Positions 48,057 through 58,626 are shown, counted from the first letter of the stretch. The stretch is 64,000 bases of DNA from Streptomyces hygroscopicus (GCA_002021875.1 CP018627.1:10416001-10480000), one strand, 5' to 3'. Numbers and translations are program-made. Notes: generated by a model not told the origin, from the sequence alone.

Positions 48057-51000
48057 GCATGTCGGTCGAGGTCGGCGTCGGATACGTCTCGGTCGTCCCC
48101 GAGGCACGCGGGTTCGGCCGGCGCCTCGAGCGGCAGATCGTCGGCGAGGCGGCGAACGCAGGCACGGTCGCCGGGCGGCAGTCCGGCCGCGGGTTCCTCT
48201 CAGGACTCGGCGGCGCCGTGAAGGTGGGCGCCGCCGGTGTCGCGGCCGGGGCTGGCGCGCTCTTCGCTGCCGGATTCGCGCAGGCAGTCGAGCAGGACAA
48301 GAGCAACGCGAAGTTGGGCGCGCAGCTCGGGCTCAGCGAGAAGGAGTCGGCGCGCGCCGGGAAGGTCGCGGGCTCGGTCTACGCCAAGGGGTACGGCGAG
48401 TCGATCGACCAGGTGAACGACTCGCTCAAGGCGCTCGCACAGAACGGCGTCGCCTCGATTAACGCCCCGAAGAAGGAACTCGCCGGGCTCAGCAAGGCGG
48501 CGCTGAACCTCGCCGAGACGTTCGACGCCGACGTCGGCGAGTCGGCAAAGGCTGTCGGGCAGCTCATCCGGACCGGGCTCGTCAAGGACGGCAAGGCCGG
48601 GTTCGATCTGCTCACGGCCGGGTTCCAGTCAGGCGCCGACAAGGCCGGCGACTTGATCGACACGGTCAACGAGTACAGCACCCAATGGAGGAAAGCCGGG
48701 CTCGACGGCGCGACCGCGATCGGTCTGATCAATCAGGCGCTGCAGGCGGGCGCCCGCGACGGCGACGTCGCAGCCGACGCGATCAAGGAATTCAGCATTC
48801 GGGCCGTCGACGGCAGCAAGACGACCGCCGACGGCTGGAAGGCGCTCGGGCTCAACGCCGACGACATGGCCGCCAAGTTCGCCAAGGGCGGCAAGGCGGC
48901 GAACGGGGTGCTCGACCTCACCCTCGACCGGCTGCGCGGGATCAAGGACCCGGTACTGCAGTCGCAGATCGCCGTACAACTGTTCGGCACGCAGGCCGAG
49001 GATCTCGGTTCGGCGCTGCTCGCGATGGACCCGTCGTCGGCGGCGAAGGGGCTCGGTGAAGTCGGCGGCGCGGCCGACAAGATGGGCAAGACGCTGCACA
49101 ACACCGCTTCGAATCAGATCGAGGTGTTCAAGCGGCAGGCACTGCAGGGGCTCGCCGACTTCGCGGACAAGTACGCGCTGCCCGCGCTCAAGTCGTTCGG
49201 CGGGTTCCTGAACGAGTACGTGTTGCCGCCCGCGCAGACCGTCGGCGGCGCCCTGGTCAACGTCCTCGTGCCAGCCGCGAGGGGCGTCGGCGACGCGTTC
49301 GCCGGCGGCGTGCAGTGGGTGCGGGAGTACGGCGCTTGGCTCATCCCGCTCGGCGTCGCGATCGGAGGAATCGCGATCACGGCTGGCATCTCCACCATCG
49401 CCACATGGGGGATGACAGCCGCGTTCAGCGCGTACCGCGCTGTGATCCTCACTGCGACCGCCGTGACGCGCGGGTTTGCCATCGCGCAGGGCATCGTCAA
49501 CGCGGTCATGCGCGCGAACCCGGTCGGGCTGATCATCACGGGCGTACTCGCTCTCGGCGCCGCCCTGGTCGTCGCGTACAACAAGTCGGATCGGTTCCGG
49601 GCGATTGTTCAGGCGGCATGGTCCGGGATCAAGGCCGGTTGGGCCGTGCTGTGGAACTCGGCATTGAAGCCGGGGCTCGGCTACCTCATGGCCGGACTGC
49701 GAGCGGTCGGCACGGCGGCGTCATGGCTCTGGTCGAACGTGCTGTCGCCCGTGTTCTCGTTCATCGGCACGGCGGCAAAGGTCATGTTCGCGATCGTCGC
49801 GGTCGCCGTGATCGCACCGCTCGTCATCTCGTTTCGGGCGCTCGGCGCGGTCGCGTCGTGGCTCTGGTCTGCCGCCATTGAACCTGCCTTCCGAGGAATC
49901 GCTGCCGTTGGTCAGTGGCTGCTGAACTCGATCATCAAGCCTGTGATCAGCGGCGCTATGGCGGCGTTCCGCGCGCTGGGCGCGGCGGGATCGTGGCTCT
50001 ACAACTCGGCGATCAAGCCTGCGATGCGAGGCATCGGCACGGTTGTGTCGTGGCTGTACACCTCGATCATCAAGCCGAACCTTGACTTCGCCAAGGCGGC
50101 GATCCGCGGTCTTGGCACGGTCGGCACGTGGCTGTACCGCAGCGCGATCAAGCCCGCGTTCGAGGGGATCGGCGCAGTCGCGTCGTGGCTGTGGACGAAG
50201 GGGCTGAAGCCTGCACTCGACGCAGGGAAGAAGGGTGTCGGGCTCTTTGCAGGCGCGTTCGAGACTGCGAGGGACGGCATCGAACTGGCCTGGAAAAAGG
50301 TGAAGTCCATCGCCGCAGAGCCGGTGAACTTCATCATCAAATGGGTATATTCGCGTGGAATTAAAGCAGTTTGGGATAAGGTTGCGGATTTTGTCGGGCT
50401 CGACAAGCTGCCGTCGGCGCCGAAGCTGCTCGCGCAGGGTGGCACGGTCGGAAACGGCTGGAGTCCGGCCGAGCCGATGCGGGTCAGTAAGCCGACGGCG
50501 ATCGTCGGCGAGGGCAACCCGCGTCATCCCGAATTCGTGATCCCGACCGATCCGAAATACCGCCCGAGGGCGCGGTCGCTGTGGCAGGCGGCCGGTACTC
50601 AGCTCATGGCCGACGGCGGCGTCATCGGCACGGCAACGGATTTCATCACGAATCCGGGAAAGGCGTGGTCCGCGGCGACGGGTTGGATTCGCGAGAAGAT
50701 CACGCAGATCGGCTCGTCGCGCTGGGCGCAGGTACTCGCGAAGGTTCCGACCAAGATGCTCGGCGCCCTGAAAGACAAGGTCGTCAACGGCGTTAAGAAT
50801 CTGTTCTCGGGGCTCGTCACCAGGAAGGCGAAGGGGCTCGAGAAGTTCGCCGAGCAGTTCATGTTCGGGAAGAACGTGACTCGGTGGGCTCCGGTCGTAC
50901 TGCAGGCATTGAGGTTGGCCGGCCAGCCTGCATCGCTGCTGCCAGTCGTGTTGCGGCGGATGAACCAGGAGAGCGGCGGGAATCCCCACGCCATCAACAA

Positions 51001-52357
51001 ATGGGACATAAACGCGAAGAGAGGCGATCCGTCGCGCGGGTTGATGCAGACGATCGGCGCGACTTTCAACCACTACGCCGGTAAGTTGCGCTCTCGCGGC
51101 ATTTACGACCCATTGGCCAACGTGTATGCCTCGCTCAAGTACGCCCTCGCGACGTACGGCAGCGTGTCGCGCGCCTACAACCGCCCCGGCGGATACGCCA
51201 ACGGCGGGCGGCCGAAGCGCGGCGAACTGGCATGGGTGGGCGAACGTGGCCCGGAACTGATCCGCTTCGGCGGCGGCGACACCGAGGTCTACGACCACAA
51301 GACGTCGCTCGGCATGGCGGCCGGTCTCACCGCCCGCGGGTTCGCCAAAGGCACGAGCGCGGCGAAGGTTCGAGCGAAGGCGCGGGGCGAGCTGCCGGGC
51401 GACATCAGGTCGTTCTCGAAGTCGCTCACTGGCAGTGCGTCGGACATCGCGAGGGCGGCGAAGTCGCTCGCCGAGGACTTGAAAGCGGCTGGCGGCGCAG
51501 GTCGGCGCCTCGCCTCGTCGACGAATGCGACTTCGGCCAAGCTGCAGGCGCTCGCGAAGCGCCGGGATGCGCTGAGCGGCAGGATCGACGCAGCTCGCCA
51601 GACGGCGACCGATCAGAAGAAGACGGCGGCCGACTATCTCGGGCTCGGCAACCTGGCAGAGGCGAACGGCGTCTCGGGCGTGATCGCGGGCCTGCAGACC
51701 CGGCAGGGCACGCTCAAGTCGTTTCAGTCGGACATCGTCGCCCTGCAAAAGCGCGGACTGTCGCAGGACTTGATCGGCCAGCTCGTCGCGATGGGTCCCG
51801 AGTCGACCCTCGCGCATCAACTGCGCGGCGCGAGCGCCGGGCAGATCGGGCGGCTCAACAAGCTCGCGAAGAGCGGGGCGAAGCTGTCGGCGTCGTACGG
51901 CAACAGCATGGCCGACGCCATGTACGACTCGGGCAAGCAAGCCGGCCGAGGATTCCTCGCCGGGCTCAAAGCGCAAGAGGCCGAGCTGCAGGCGCAGATG
52001 GACAAGCTCGGCGCCGGGCTCGTGAAGAGCATCAAGAAGTCGCTGAAGATCAAGTCTCCGTCGCGGGTCATGCGCGATCAGGTGGGCGCGCAGGTCGGCG
52101 CCGGCGTGGTCGTAGGCATGACGCGCACCTTGCCCGCGGTGGCCTCGGCTGCCTCTCGCATGGCCGATGTCGCGACCTCGGCGGCGGTCGTGCCGGTCAC
52201 CACGGCGCAGCGCCCGGCAGGGCAGTCGCCCGGGCTGCAGCCCGGGCAGCGGCTACGCCTGGTCGTCAACGGCGCCGAGTTCGACGCGTACGTCGACGAC
52301 CGGGTCGACGAGGGACTCGCCGACGTCCGTCGCCGGGCCCGCGCCGGCGCGAAGTGA
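48053..52357 (+). CDS. Tape measure protein with lytic transglycosylase domain
   Basis: 1434 residues; ATG 48053 (ATGA overlap) or ATG 48059. It starts VGVGYVSVVPEARGFGRRLER, as in many actinophages. The middle has hydrophobic segments and four WL[YW]xxxIKP repeats (about residues 600-730). At about 945-1045 is an SLT domain: VLRRMNQESGGNPHAINKWD with the catalytic Glu, then SRGLMQTIGATF. The C-terminus has KIKSPSRVMRDQVGAQVG, a common tape-measure tail. It sets tail length (about 200 nm by the usual 1.5 angstrom per residue rule) and cuts peptidoglycan on entry. Confidence 0.92.
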   Translation: MSMSVEVGVGYVSVVPEARGFGRRLERQIVGEAANAGTVAGRQSGRGFLSGLGGAVKVGAAGVAAGAGALFAAGFAQAVEQDKSNAKLGAQLGLSEKESARAGKVAGSVYAKGYGESIDQVNDSLKALAQNGVASINAPKKELAGLSKAALNLAETFDADVGESAKAVGQLIRTGLVKDGKAGFDLLTAGFQSGADKAGDLIDTVNEYSTQWRKAGLDGATAIGLINQALQAGARDGDVAADAIKEFSIRAVDGSKTTADGWKALGLNADDMAAKFAKGGKAANGVLDLTLDRLRGIKDPVLQSQIAVQLFGTQAEDLGSALLAMDPSSAAKGLGEVGGAADKMGKTLHNTASNQIEVFKRQALQGLADFADKYALPALKSFGGFLNEYVLPPAQTVGGALVNVLVPAARGVGDAFAGGVQWVREYGAWLIPLGVAIGGIAITAGISTIATWGMTAAFSAYRAVILTATAVTRGFAIAQGIVNAVMRANPVGLIITGVLALGAALVVAYNKSDRFRAIVQAAWSGIKAGWAVLWNSALKPGLGYLMAGLRAVGTAASWLWSNVLSPVFSFIGTAAKVMFAIVAVAVIAPLVISFRALGAVASWLWSAAIEPAFRGIAAVGQWLLNSIIKPVISGAMAAFRALGAAGSWLYNSAIKPAMRGIGTVVSWLYTSIIKPNLDFAKAAIRGLGTVGTWLYRSAIKPAFEGIGAVASWLWTKGLKPALDAGKKGVGLFAGAFETARDGIELAWKKVKSIAAEPVNFIIKWVYSRGIKAVWDKVADFVGLDKLPSAPKLLAQGGTVGNGWSPAEPMRVSKPTAIVGEGNPRHPEFVIPTDPKYRPRARSLWQAAGTQLMADGGVIGTATDFITNPGKAWSAATGWIREKITQIGSSRWAQVLAKVPTKMLGALKDKVVNGVKNLFSGLVTRKAKGLEKFAEQFMFGKNVTRWAPVVLQALRLAGQPASLLPVVLRRMNQESGGNPHAINKWDINAKRGDPSRGLMQTIGATFNHYAGKLRSRGIYDPLANVYASLKYALATYGSVSRAYNRPGGYANGGRPKRGELAWVGERGPELIRFGGGDTEVYDHKTSLGMAAGLTARGFAKGTSAAKVRAKARGELPGDIRSFSKSLTGSASDIARAAKSLAEDLKAAGGAGRRLASSTNATSAKLQALAKRRDALSGRIDAARQTATDQKKTAADYLGLGNLAEANGVSGVIAGLQTRQGTLKSFQSDIVALQKRGLSQDLIGQLVAMGPESTLAHQLRGASAGQIGRLNKLAKSGAKLSASYGNSMADAMYDSGKQAGRGFLAGLKAQEAELQAQMDKLGAGLVKSIKKSLKIKSPSRVMRDQVGAQVGAGVVVGMTRTLPAVASAASRMADVATSAAVVPVTTAQRPAGQSPGLQPGQRLRLVVNGAEFDAYVDDRVDEGLADVRRRARAGAK

Positions 52358-52370
52358 GGGAGGCACGAAC

Positions 52371-53261
52371 ATGCCGATGATCGTCAATCCGGCGGCGCCG
52401 CAGATCACGCCGCCGACGCGCGTCGTGTCGCCCGACGGTTGGTTCGCTGCGATCGTCGACCCGCTGTGGGCAGGGGTGACGCTCTCGGTCGACTACACCG
52501 AAGGCACCCCCCTGCCGTCCGTCGCCGCCGTCCGGAAGGTACGCATCGTGCGCACCGACCCGGGCGGCGGCGGGCCCGTTCCTGTGCGCTCGGCCGACCT
52601 TGCCTGGGCGGTCGAGGGCGTTGGCACTGCCTACGACCACGAGGCGCCGCTCGGTGTTGCGATCACCTACACCGCGACACCGCAGTACGCCGATGGCACA
52701 TGGGGCACGACAACGTCGCTCGCCGTCGAGGTGCCCGCGCCCGAGCCGGGCGACGATCGTGATCTTTGGGTCAAGAGCATCGACGAACCCGGGCTTTCGC
52801 TGCCGGTCATGCTCGTCGAGTGGTCGGGGGCAACGTCAACAGCTCGGCAGGAGACGACCGACGTCGCCGGCTCGCCGTATCCGGCCATCGCGTATGACGA
52901 GCACTCCGCCGAGGCCGTACAGGTGACCGTCGACGTACCGCCCGAGGACGTCGACCGCATGCGGTCGCTGCTGCGGTCGGGTGTGCTGCTCGCGCAGGCA
53001 CGGCGCGGCTACCTGTTCCCCGACAGCTTCCACGTGCCAGGCGACATCAGCGGGCCGACACCGACGGGCAAGCTCGGCAGCAGCGAGGGATACCGGTTCT
53101 CCTGGACTATCCAGCCGATCGCCCGCCCGGACACTGCCGGACAGCCGATGCGGGCGCCGGGCTGGTCGTACGACTCGGTAGCGAGTGCGTTCGCCACCTA
53201 TGACGCCGTAACGGGCTCGTACGCCTCGTACGCCGCGCTGTCGACGAACGGTGTCACCTGA
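52371..53261 (+). CDS. Distal tail / minor tail protein
   Basis: 296 residues from ATG 52371 with GGGAGG upstream. Beta-rich throughout (LSVDYTEGTPLPSVAAVRKVRIVR, ITYTATPQYADGTWGTTTSLAVEV). The second half (LLRSGVLLAQARRGYLFPDSF) is typical of Dit-region proteins in Streptomyces phages. First gene of the tail-tip module. Confidence 0.75.
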   Translation: MPMIVNPAAPQITPPTRVVSPDGWFAAIVDPLWAGVTLSVDYTEGTPLPSVAAVRKVRIVRTDPGGGGPVPVRSADLAWAVEGVGTAYDHEAPLGVAITYTATPQYADGTWGTTTSLAVEVPAPEPGDDRDLWVKSIDEPGLSLPVMLVEWSGATSTARQETTDVAGSPYPAIAYDEHSAEAVQVTVDVPPEDVDRMRSLLRSGVLLAQARRGYLFPDSFHVPGDISGPTPTGKLGSSEGYRFSWTIQPIARPDTAGQPMRAPGWSYDSVASAFATYDAVTGSYASYAALSTNGVT

Positions 53262-54406
53262 TGCTGCCGATCTCACCCGAGGCGCTCGCGGCGCTGCCGC
53301 AGGCAACCCGCCGCCCGGCGCGCGCTGAGTGGAGTAACGACGGCGGGCAGTCGTGGACGCCTGCGCAGGTGGGCGCGGCGAACGTGACGCCGGACCGTAC
53401 CGCCGAGGTTCGGTATTCGGCGTCGGTCGAGCTCGTCGACGTGCCGATCGGCCGGCACGGCATCAACTCGGAGGCGACGCAGGTTCGGTTGTGGCAGGGC
53501 ATCGGCATACCCCGACGCGATATCGAGTGGATCCCCGCCGGCCGGTACGTGATCGACCGGCAGCGGCAGACCCGGCTCGGCGTCTCGCTCGATCTGCTCG
53601 GACGCGAGGACGTCATCAGGGGAGCGGCGTTCCCCGTGGCGCGTACGATCGGCCCGGACACCGCGCGGAACGCCGCCGAGCAGCTCGTCGGCGAGGCGCT
53701 GCCTGGTACGCCGATCGCATGGCGGCCGGGCGTGAACCCGGATACGCAGTTGCCAGCGTTCGTCGTCGACGAGGACCGGTGGGCGGCACTGTCAGCCGGC
53801 ACCGACAGCTCGGGGACGTCGACCGGCATCGCCGCAGCGCTCGCCGGCGAGGTGTGGCTCGACGCCCGCGGCATCGTCACATTCGGTCCCGTGCCGACGA
53901 TCGCCGACGACCCCGTGTGGCGCGTGCCGCGCGGCGTCGCGATGGTGCAGCCGGCGCGCGAGCAGTCGGCCGAGAGCATCGCAAACGTCTGGTCGGTCTC
54001 GGGCGACGGCGGCGACGGGGCGCCCGCGGTCGGTCCGGCGCACGCGTGGGACGACGACCCGCTGTCGCTCACCTACGCCGGTCCCGACCCGATCGGCGAT
54101 CCGCTGGCGCCGCAGCGCCTCGGGCTCACGCACGTACGGGTGCGCACGAAGCGGCACGCGTCGGCGCTGATCACCTCGCTCGGGCAGGCGGCCGAAGTCG
54201 CCCGCGCGCAGCTCGCTGACAGCCTCGGCGTGCAGAGCTCGCTCTCGTTCACGAACGTCTGCAATCCCGCGTTGGAGCCGGGCGACGTCGTGCTCGTCGA
54301 GATCGAGGCCGGCGTCTGGGAACGGCACGTCATCGACTCGTGCCCGTACGACCTCGGCGGCGTCACGCAGACGTGCGCCACCCGCACAACGACGATTAGG
54401 ACGTGA
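53261..54406 (+). CDS. DUF5047-type tail hub protein
   Basis: 381 residues. It begins ISPEALAALPQATRRPARAEWSNDGG and carries the DUF5047 arrangement (VELVDVPIGRHGINSEATQVRLW, IEWIPAGRYVID) known from actinophage tail tips. The later part (VANVWSVSG-like ESIANVWSVSGDGGDG, LEPGDVVLVEIEAG) resembles baseplate hub proteins. It starts on the last base of the previous stop. Confidence 0.75.
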   Translation: MLPISPEALAALPQATRRPARAEWSNDGGQSWTPAQVGAANVTPDRTAEVRYSASVELVDVPIGRHGINSEATQVRLWQGIGIPRRDIEWIPAGRYVIDRQRQTRLGVSLDLLGREDVIRGAAFPVARTIGPDTARNAAEQLVGEALPGTPIAWRPGVNPDTQLPAFVVDEDRWAALSAGTDSSGTSTGIAAALAGEVWLDARGIVTFGPVPTIADDPVWRVPRGVAMVQPAREQSAESIANVWSVSGDGGDGAPAVGPAHAWDDDPLSLTYAGPDPIGDPLAPQRLGLTHVRVRTKRHASALITSLGQAAEVARAQLADSLGVQSSLSFTNVCNPALEPGDVVLVEIEAGVWERHVIDSCPYDLGGVTQTCATRTTTIRT

Positions 54407-54410
54407 GCCG

Positions 54411-55337
54411 ATGGGCGCTCGTGAGCAGCTCGGAATCGACCTCGCCCGCGCCGGCTCGGGCGGTGTGCCGCAGACCGTGTCAGCCGAGGTCGTCGACGTC
54501 ACCGACGCCGGCGTGAACCTCAGCATCAACGGGGCGCTGCTCCTCGACGTGCCGTGCCCGGACACCTACCGGGACCGGGCAGCCGGCGACTGGGTCGCGG
54601 TCCGTCCCGGAACGCGGCCGGTCGTTCTGTGGCGGCTCGGCCCGGATCCGGCAGCGTCCGAGGCGGAGCGGATCCAGGCGGCTGCCGAGGATGCCCTCGA
54701 TGACGCGCAGGTCGTGCGCGCGGCAACCTGGGGAACGGCGGCGCCGTCCGGCTCGGGCTGGCAACAGGCCACGATCCCATGGATCCGCAAGACGTCGAGC
54801 GGAAAGATCGAACTCTATTTTCAGCTCGGCTCGCAGTCGGACACCTCGCCGAACGCGCCCGCGCCGCGGCCACCGAAAACACTCACAGTGTCCCCGACCG
54901 ACTCGGGCACGTGGCGCAACGGTCGGCCCGACGAGTACGCGAGCAGCCCGACGCAAGGCGACTGGACCGGCCGCGGCAATCGCCGCGGCGCGTGGTTCTA
55001 CGGGTCGCGGATCGTGGATGCCTGCCAGGGCAAGACGGTCGCATCCATGCGTGTGTCGTTCACCCGTAAGCGCGGTGCCGGCCACAACGCGAAGCGCCCG
55101 ATGCACCTGTACCTGCACAACCACAACTCGGCGCCGTCGGGGCAGCTCGACCTCGACGACGGGCCGGAGGAACTGCTGCGGCTGTCAGTCGGCGGCACCG
55201 GCACGGCGACGGTGCCCTCGTCGTGGCGCAGCAAGCTCGCCAACGGCACGGCGCGCGGGCTCGCGATCTACGCGAGTGGCAGCACCGACTACGCCTCGTT
55301 CACGGGCGGCAAGATCACCATCACTTTCTCTGCATAG
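54411..55337 (+). CDS. Minor tail protein
   Basis: 308 residues. An N-terminal beta domain (VSAEVVDVTDAGVNLSINGALLLDV) is joined by a helix (SEAERIQAAAEDALDDAQ) to a C-terminal beta-sandwich-like domain (ASMRVSFTRKRGAGHNAKRP, KLANGTARGLAIYASGSTDYASF), probably for carbohydrate or surface binding. Confidence 0.7.
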   Translation: MGAREQLGIDLARAGSGGVPQTVSAEVVDVTDAGVNLSINGALLLDVPCPDTYRDRAAGDWVAVRPGTRPVVLWRLGPDPAASEAERIQAAAEDALDDAQVVRAATWGTAAPSGSGWQQATIPWIRKTSSGKIELYFQLGSQSDTSPNAPAPRPPKTLTVSPTDSGTWRNGRPDEYASSPTQGDWTGRGNRRGAWFYGSRIVDACQGKTVASMRVSFTRKRGAGHNAKRPMHLYLHNHNSAPSGQLDLDDGPEELLRLSVGGTGTATVPSSWRSKLANGTARGLAIYASGSTDYASFTGGKITITFSA

Positions 55338-55346
55338 GGGGTCACC

Positions 55347-55961
55347 GTGGCAACCATCGGCCGCGCCAACCTGCCCGTGCCGGCTGGCGGTAACTCGCCG
55401 ACCGTGCCAGCGGACATCGCCGCACTCGCCGAGGCGGTCGACCCGCACCTGCGGCACACGGTCACCAACAAGGCGCAGCGCGACACGCTGTTTGCCGACG
55501 CGCCCGCACACACCCTGGTCACGGCCGATGACGGATCGATGTGGCTCAAGGTGTCGAGCACCTCGAACACGTGGGTGTCGATCTACGAGGCGCCCGAGGC
55601 GTGGCGACCGCTGCCGCTCGCGTCCGGGTTCACCGCGGGCGAGCAGGCGCCAGAGATTCGCCGCATCGGTACGCACGTGTGGATGCGCGGCCGCGTGCAG
55701 CGGGTCGACGGCGCCGTGATCTTCAACCTGTCCGCTACGAAGATCGCGCAGGTCCCCGCCGACTGCGTACCCCTCGCCCTCGCATCCGGCGCCGCCGGGC
55801 AGTCGGTCGTCGGCGACCCGGTCACGGGCGTCGGCCGGATCGAGGTGCTGGCGACCGGATGGGAGCGCCCCGAGGGCGGCGCCGGATCCGTGCTCTGGTA
55901 CTCGCAGGACGGCACCGGTTCGACGTGGGTCGGCTGCGACCTCGAATACTGGATCGACTGA
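55347..55961 (+). CDS. Minor tail / fibre protein
   Basis: 204 residues from GTG 55347. The start (TIGRANLPVPAGGNSPTVPADIAALAEAVDPHL) is a common actinophage tail-fibre N-terminus that attaches to the tip; the C-terminal half is a beta-rich head (IRRIGTHVWMRGRVQRVDGAVIFNL). Confidence 0.7.
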   Translation: MATIGRANLPVPAGGNSPTVPADIAALAEAVDPHLRHTVTNKAQRDTLFADAPAHTLVTADDGSMWLKVSSTSNTWVSIYEAPEAWRPLPLASGFTAGEQAPEIRRIGTHVWMRGRVQRVDGAVIFNLSATKIAQVPADCVPLALASGAAGQSVVGDPVTGVGRIEVLATGWERPEGGAGSVLWYSQDGTGSTWVGCDLEYWID

Positions 55962-55971
55962 GGGGGCGGCG

Positions 55972-58626
55972 ATGGCTCAGTACACCTATGGCGGCACTCC
56001 CGCCGACGTTCTGACGACCGCGACCGGTGACGTCGTACCCGACTATCCGCTGATTGTCCGCGCTGCGGGCACGGGGGAGACGATCACCGCGCTGTTCGAG
56101 GCCGACGGCACGACACCGATCGCGCAGCTCCGATCGAACCCGGCGACGTCCGACCAGCCCGGCGCGATCCGCCCCTTCAAGGTCGAGGGCGTCACACAGA
56201 TCGAGTACGAGTACAACGGCACCAGCGGGCCGGTCCGCTGGTACGAGGCCGGCCGGGAGATCGCGCAAGAGGCGCTCTCGAAGGCGAACGCGGCGCTGCC
56301 GCTGTCCGGCGGCACCATGACGGGCAAAATCCAGAACACTGCGACCGACGTGAATGAGGTCGTCGATGCCTCGTTCATCGCTGGCGACACCTTCGACCGG
56401 TACCGTCGGCTCGCGAGCGGAGAAGAGACGTACGGCCCGGGCAACGCGGCCCGCGAGGTGCGATGGTTCCGCAGCGCAGCGAAGACGCAGCGACTCACCG
56501 CCACACTTGACGCCGATCAGGTGTCCCTCGCAGGCATGCGGCTCTACAATCCGCGCGTCGTGTTCGGCGCGACCGGCGACGGTGTCGCCGACGACGCGCC
56601 GGCTGTGCAGGCAGCGCTCGACGCCGCATACACCGCGGGCGGCGGCTGGGTGGTCGTGCCGCCGGGCACGTACCGGCTCGCGACGCTGCCACTGCGGATC
56701 CGCCGGAACACGCGGCTCACGCTTATGCCCGGCGCCACTTTCCAGCGGGCGGCCGCGGCGACCATGCTGCTCAACGGCGACGCCGGGCAGGACCTCGGCG
56801 GGTACACGGGGCACGGGAACATCTGCGTCGAAGGCGGTGTGTGGGACATGCGCGGCACGACAGCCGGGCTCACCGCGCCCGCGATGTGCATGAGCATCGG
56901 ACACGCCCGAGGAGTGACGATCCGCGATGTGGAGATTCGAGACCTGCCCGGCTATCACGCGGTAGAGCTCAACTCGACGAAGAACGCGGTCGTCGACTCA
57001 TGCCGCTTCGTGGGCTACATCGACCCCGGCGGCCGCTCGTTCTCGGAGGCGGTACAGCTCGATCTCTCCAAAGGCAGCGCCTACTTCGGCGGGTTTGGCC
57101 CGTATGACAACGTGAGCTGCGAGGACATCGAGGTACGCGGCTGCTATGTCGGCGCCTCGGGCACGGCGGGCACCGTGGCATGGCCGCGTGGCATCGGCTC
57201 ACACTCGGCCACGATCGGCCGATGGCATCGCCGCATCCGTATCGCCGACTGCACATTCGAAGGGCTCGGGCAGTACGCGATCAGCGCGTACTCGTGGGAA
57301 GACGTCACCATCGTCGGCAACACGATCAGCGGCTGCGGCGCAGGCTTCCGGGCGCAGGTCGTCGACTCCACCGACACCGCCGACACCAAAGACGCGAACG
57401 GCACGCAGACGTCGGCGTCACAGGACATGCGCAACCTGACCATTACCGGAAACACCATCCGGGGATGTACTGGGGTCGACGACGGCATTCTGCTGTCGGG
57501 CGAGGCAACGGGCAAGGTGCTGAATGCCGCGATCAGCGGCAACGTCCTCGAGACGAACACGAACAACGAGAACGGTGTGCGCTGCTCGTACGCCGAGCAG
57601 TACACCGTCACCGGCAACACGATCCGTGGCGTGTCCGGAACGGGTGTCAGTCAGCAGAACGTCGCCGGTGCCACCGTGACCGGAAACAGGGTCTACGCGC
57701 CGGGCAGTTCGGGCGTCTCCTGCGACACCGGAACCGGCGTGGTGATCGCGAATAACAGTGTTCGCGATGCAGGTGTCAACGGTGTGCACATCCTCGGCGG
57801 CAGCGACATTCAGGTGATCGGCAACTACTGCAAAGGATCGTCGCGGGCGGCGTCCGGGTCGTTCGGAATCCGCGCCTCGTCGTCTACCGACGGGTTGCTG
57901 ATCACTGGCAACAGGGTCCGCAGGTTCGGCAGTGGCAACGAAGCGGCGTACGGGCTGTCGATCACCTCAACCTGCACCAACGTGCGCCGCTACGGGAACG
58001 ACCTCATCGACTCGGGCACGTCCGGCATGGTGGACGATCAGTCGACGTCGCCGACGACCTCGCCCTTCGACGAGCAGGGAAACCTCGAGGGCATCATGCG
58101 CCCGGCCGGCCGGTACGAGACGACACCGAGGCTGCGCTGCGGCACGACCTCGGCGTCGCTGGTGTCTGGCACGCTATACCTTGTGCCGATCTGGCTGCCG
58201 AAGGGCGCCGTCATCGCGAACATCACGTTCACCTCGGGCGGCACGGGCGCGGGCACGCCTACGAACTACTGGTTCACCCTGCACGACCGCAGCCGTGTCG
58301 CGCTCGCGCGCACCGCAGACCAGGGTTCCGCGGCGTGGGCGGCGAACACCGCGAAGACCCTCGCGGTCGCGCAGGCCACTGCAGGCACGGCGACGAGCTA
58401 CACCACGACGTACACAGGGCTGCACTACCTCGGGTTCATGATCAAAGCGACGACCACACCAAGCCTCATCGGCGAGGGATCCCTCGCCGTCGGCGCCGCT
58501 GACAGCCCCGGATTCGGCAGCACCAACACCGGCCAGTCGACCCCGCCGACCGTCACGAGTGGCGCGTTCACATCCGCCGCCTTCGACGGGCTGCTCGGTC
58601 CCCTGGCGTACGGCTACGTCAGCTAA
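55972..58626 (+). CDS. Tail spike with right-handed beta-helix (pectate-lyase-like)
   Basis: 884 residues. The N-terminus (MAQYTYGGTPADVLT) is an attachment domain. At about 199-222 FGATGDGVADDAPAVQAALD is the pectate-lyase-3/parallel beta-helix entry motif. Repeated ITGNTIRG and VIGNYCKG-type coils continue to about residue 690, and a separate C-terminal beta domain with LYLVPIWLPKGAVIANI follows. It should bind and perhaps cleave a host cell-surface polysaccharide and so sets host range. Confidence 0.85.
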   Translation: MAQYTYGGTPADVLTTATGDVVPDYPLIVRAAGTGETITALFEADGTTPIAQLRSNPATSDQPGAIRPFKVEGVTQIEYEYNGTSGPVRWYEAGREIAQEALSKANAALPLSGGTMTGKIQNTATDVNEVVDASFIAGDTFDRYRRLASGEETYGPGNAAREVRWFRSAAKTQRLTATLDADQVSLAGMRLYNPRVVFGATGDGVADDAPAVQAALDAAYTAGGGWVVVPPGTYRLATLPLRIRRNTRLTLMPGATFQRAAAATMLLNGDAGQDLGGYTGHGNICVEGGVWDMRGTTAGLTAPAMCMSIGHARGVTIRDVEIRDLPGYHAVELNSTKNAVVDSCRFVGYIDPGGRSFSEAVQLDLSKGSAYFGGFGPYDNVSCEDIEVRGCYVGASGTAGTVAWPRGIGSHSATIGRWHRRIRIADCTFEGLGQYAISAYSWEDVTIVGNTISGCGAGFRAQVVDSTDTADTKDANGTQTSASQDMRNLTITGNTIRGCTGVDDGILLSGEATGKVLNAAISGNVLETNTNNENGVRCSYAEQYTVTGNTIRGVSGTGVSQQNVAGATVTGNRVYAPGSSGVSCDTGTGVVIANNSVRDAGVNGVHILGGSDIQVIGNYCKGSSRAASGSFGIRASSSTDGLLITGNRVRRFGSGNEAAYGLSITSTCTNVRRYGNDLIDSGTSGMVDDQSTSPTTSPFDEQGNLEGIMRPAGRYETTPRLRCGTTSASLVSGTLYLVPIWLPKGAVIANITFTSGGTGAGTPTNYWFTLHDRSRVALARTADQGSAAWAANTAKTLAVAQATAGTATSYTTTYTGLHYLGFMIKATTTPSLIGEGSLAVGAADSPGFGSTNTGQSTPPTVTSGAFTSAAFDGLLGPLAYGYVS

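Noticed and set aside
49721..51976. A 751-codon leftward frame opposite the tape measure
   Set aside because: Arg/Leu/Ala-rich antisense with no start context; it overlaps the lytic transglycosylase domain on the other strand.
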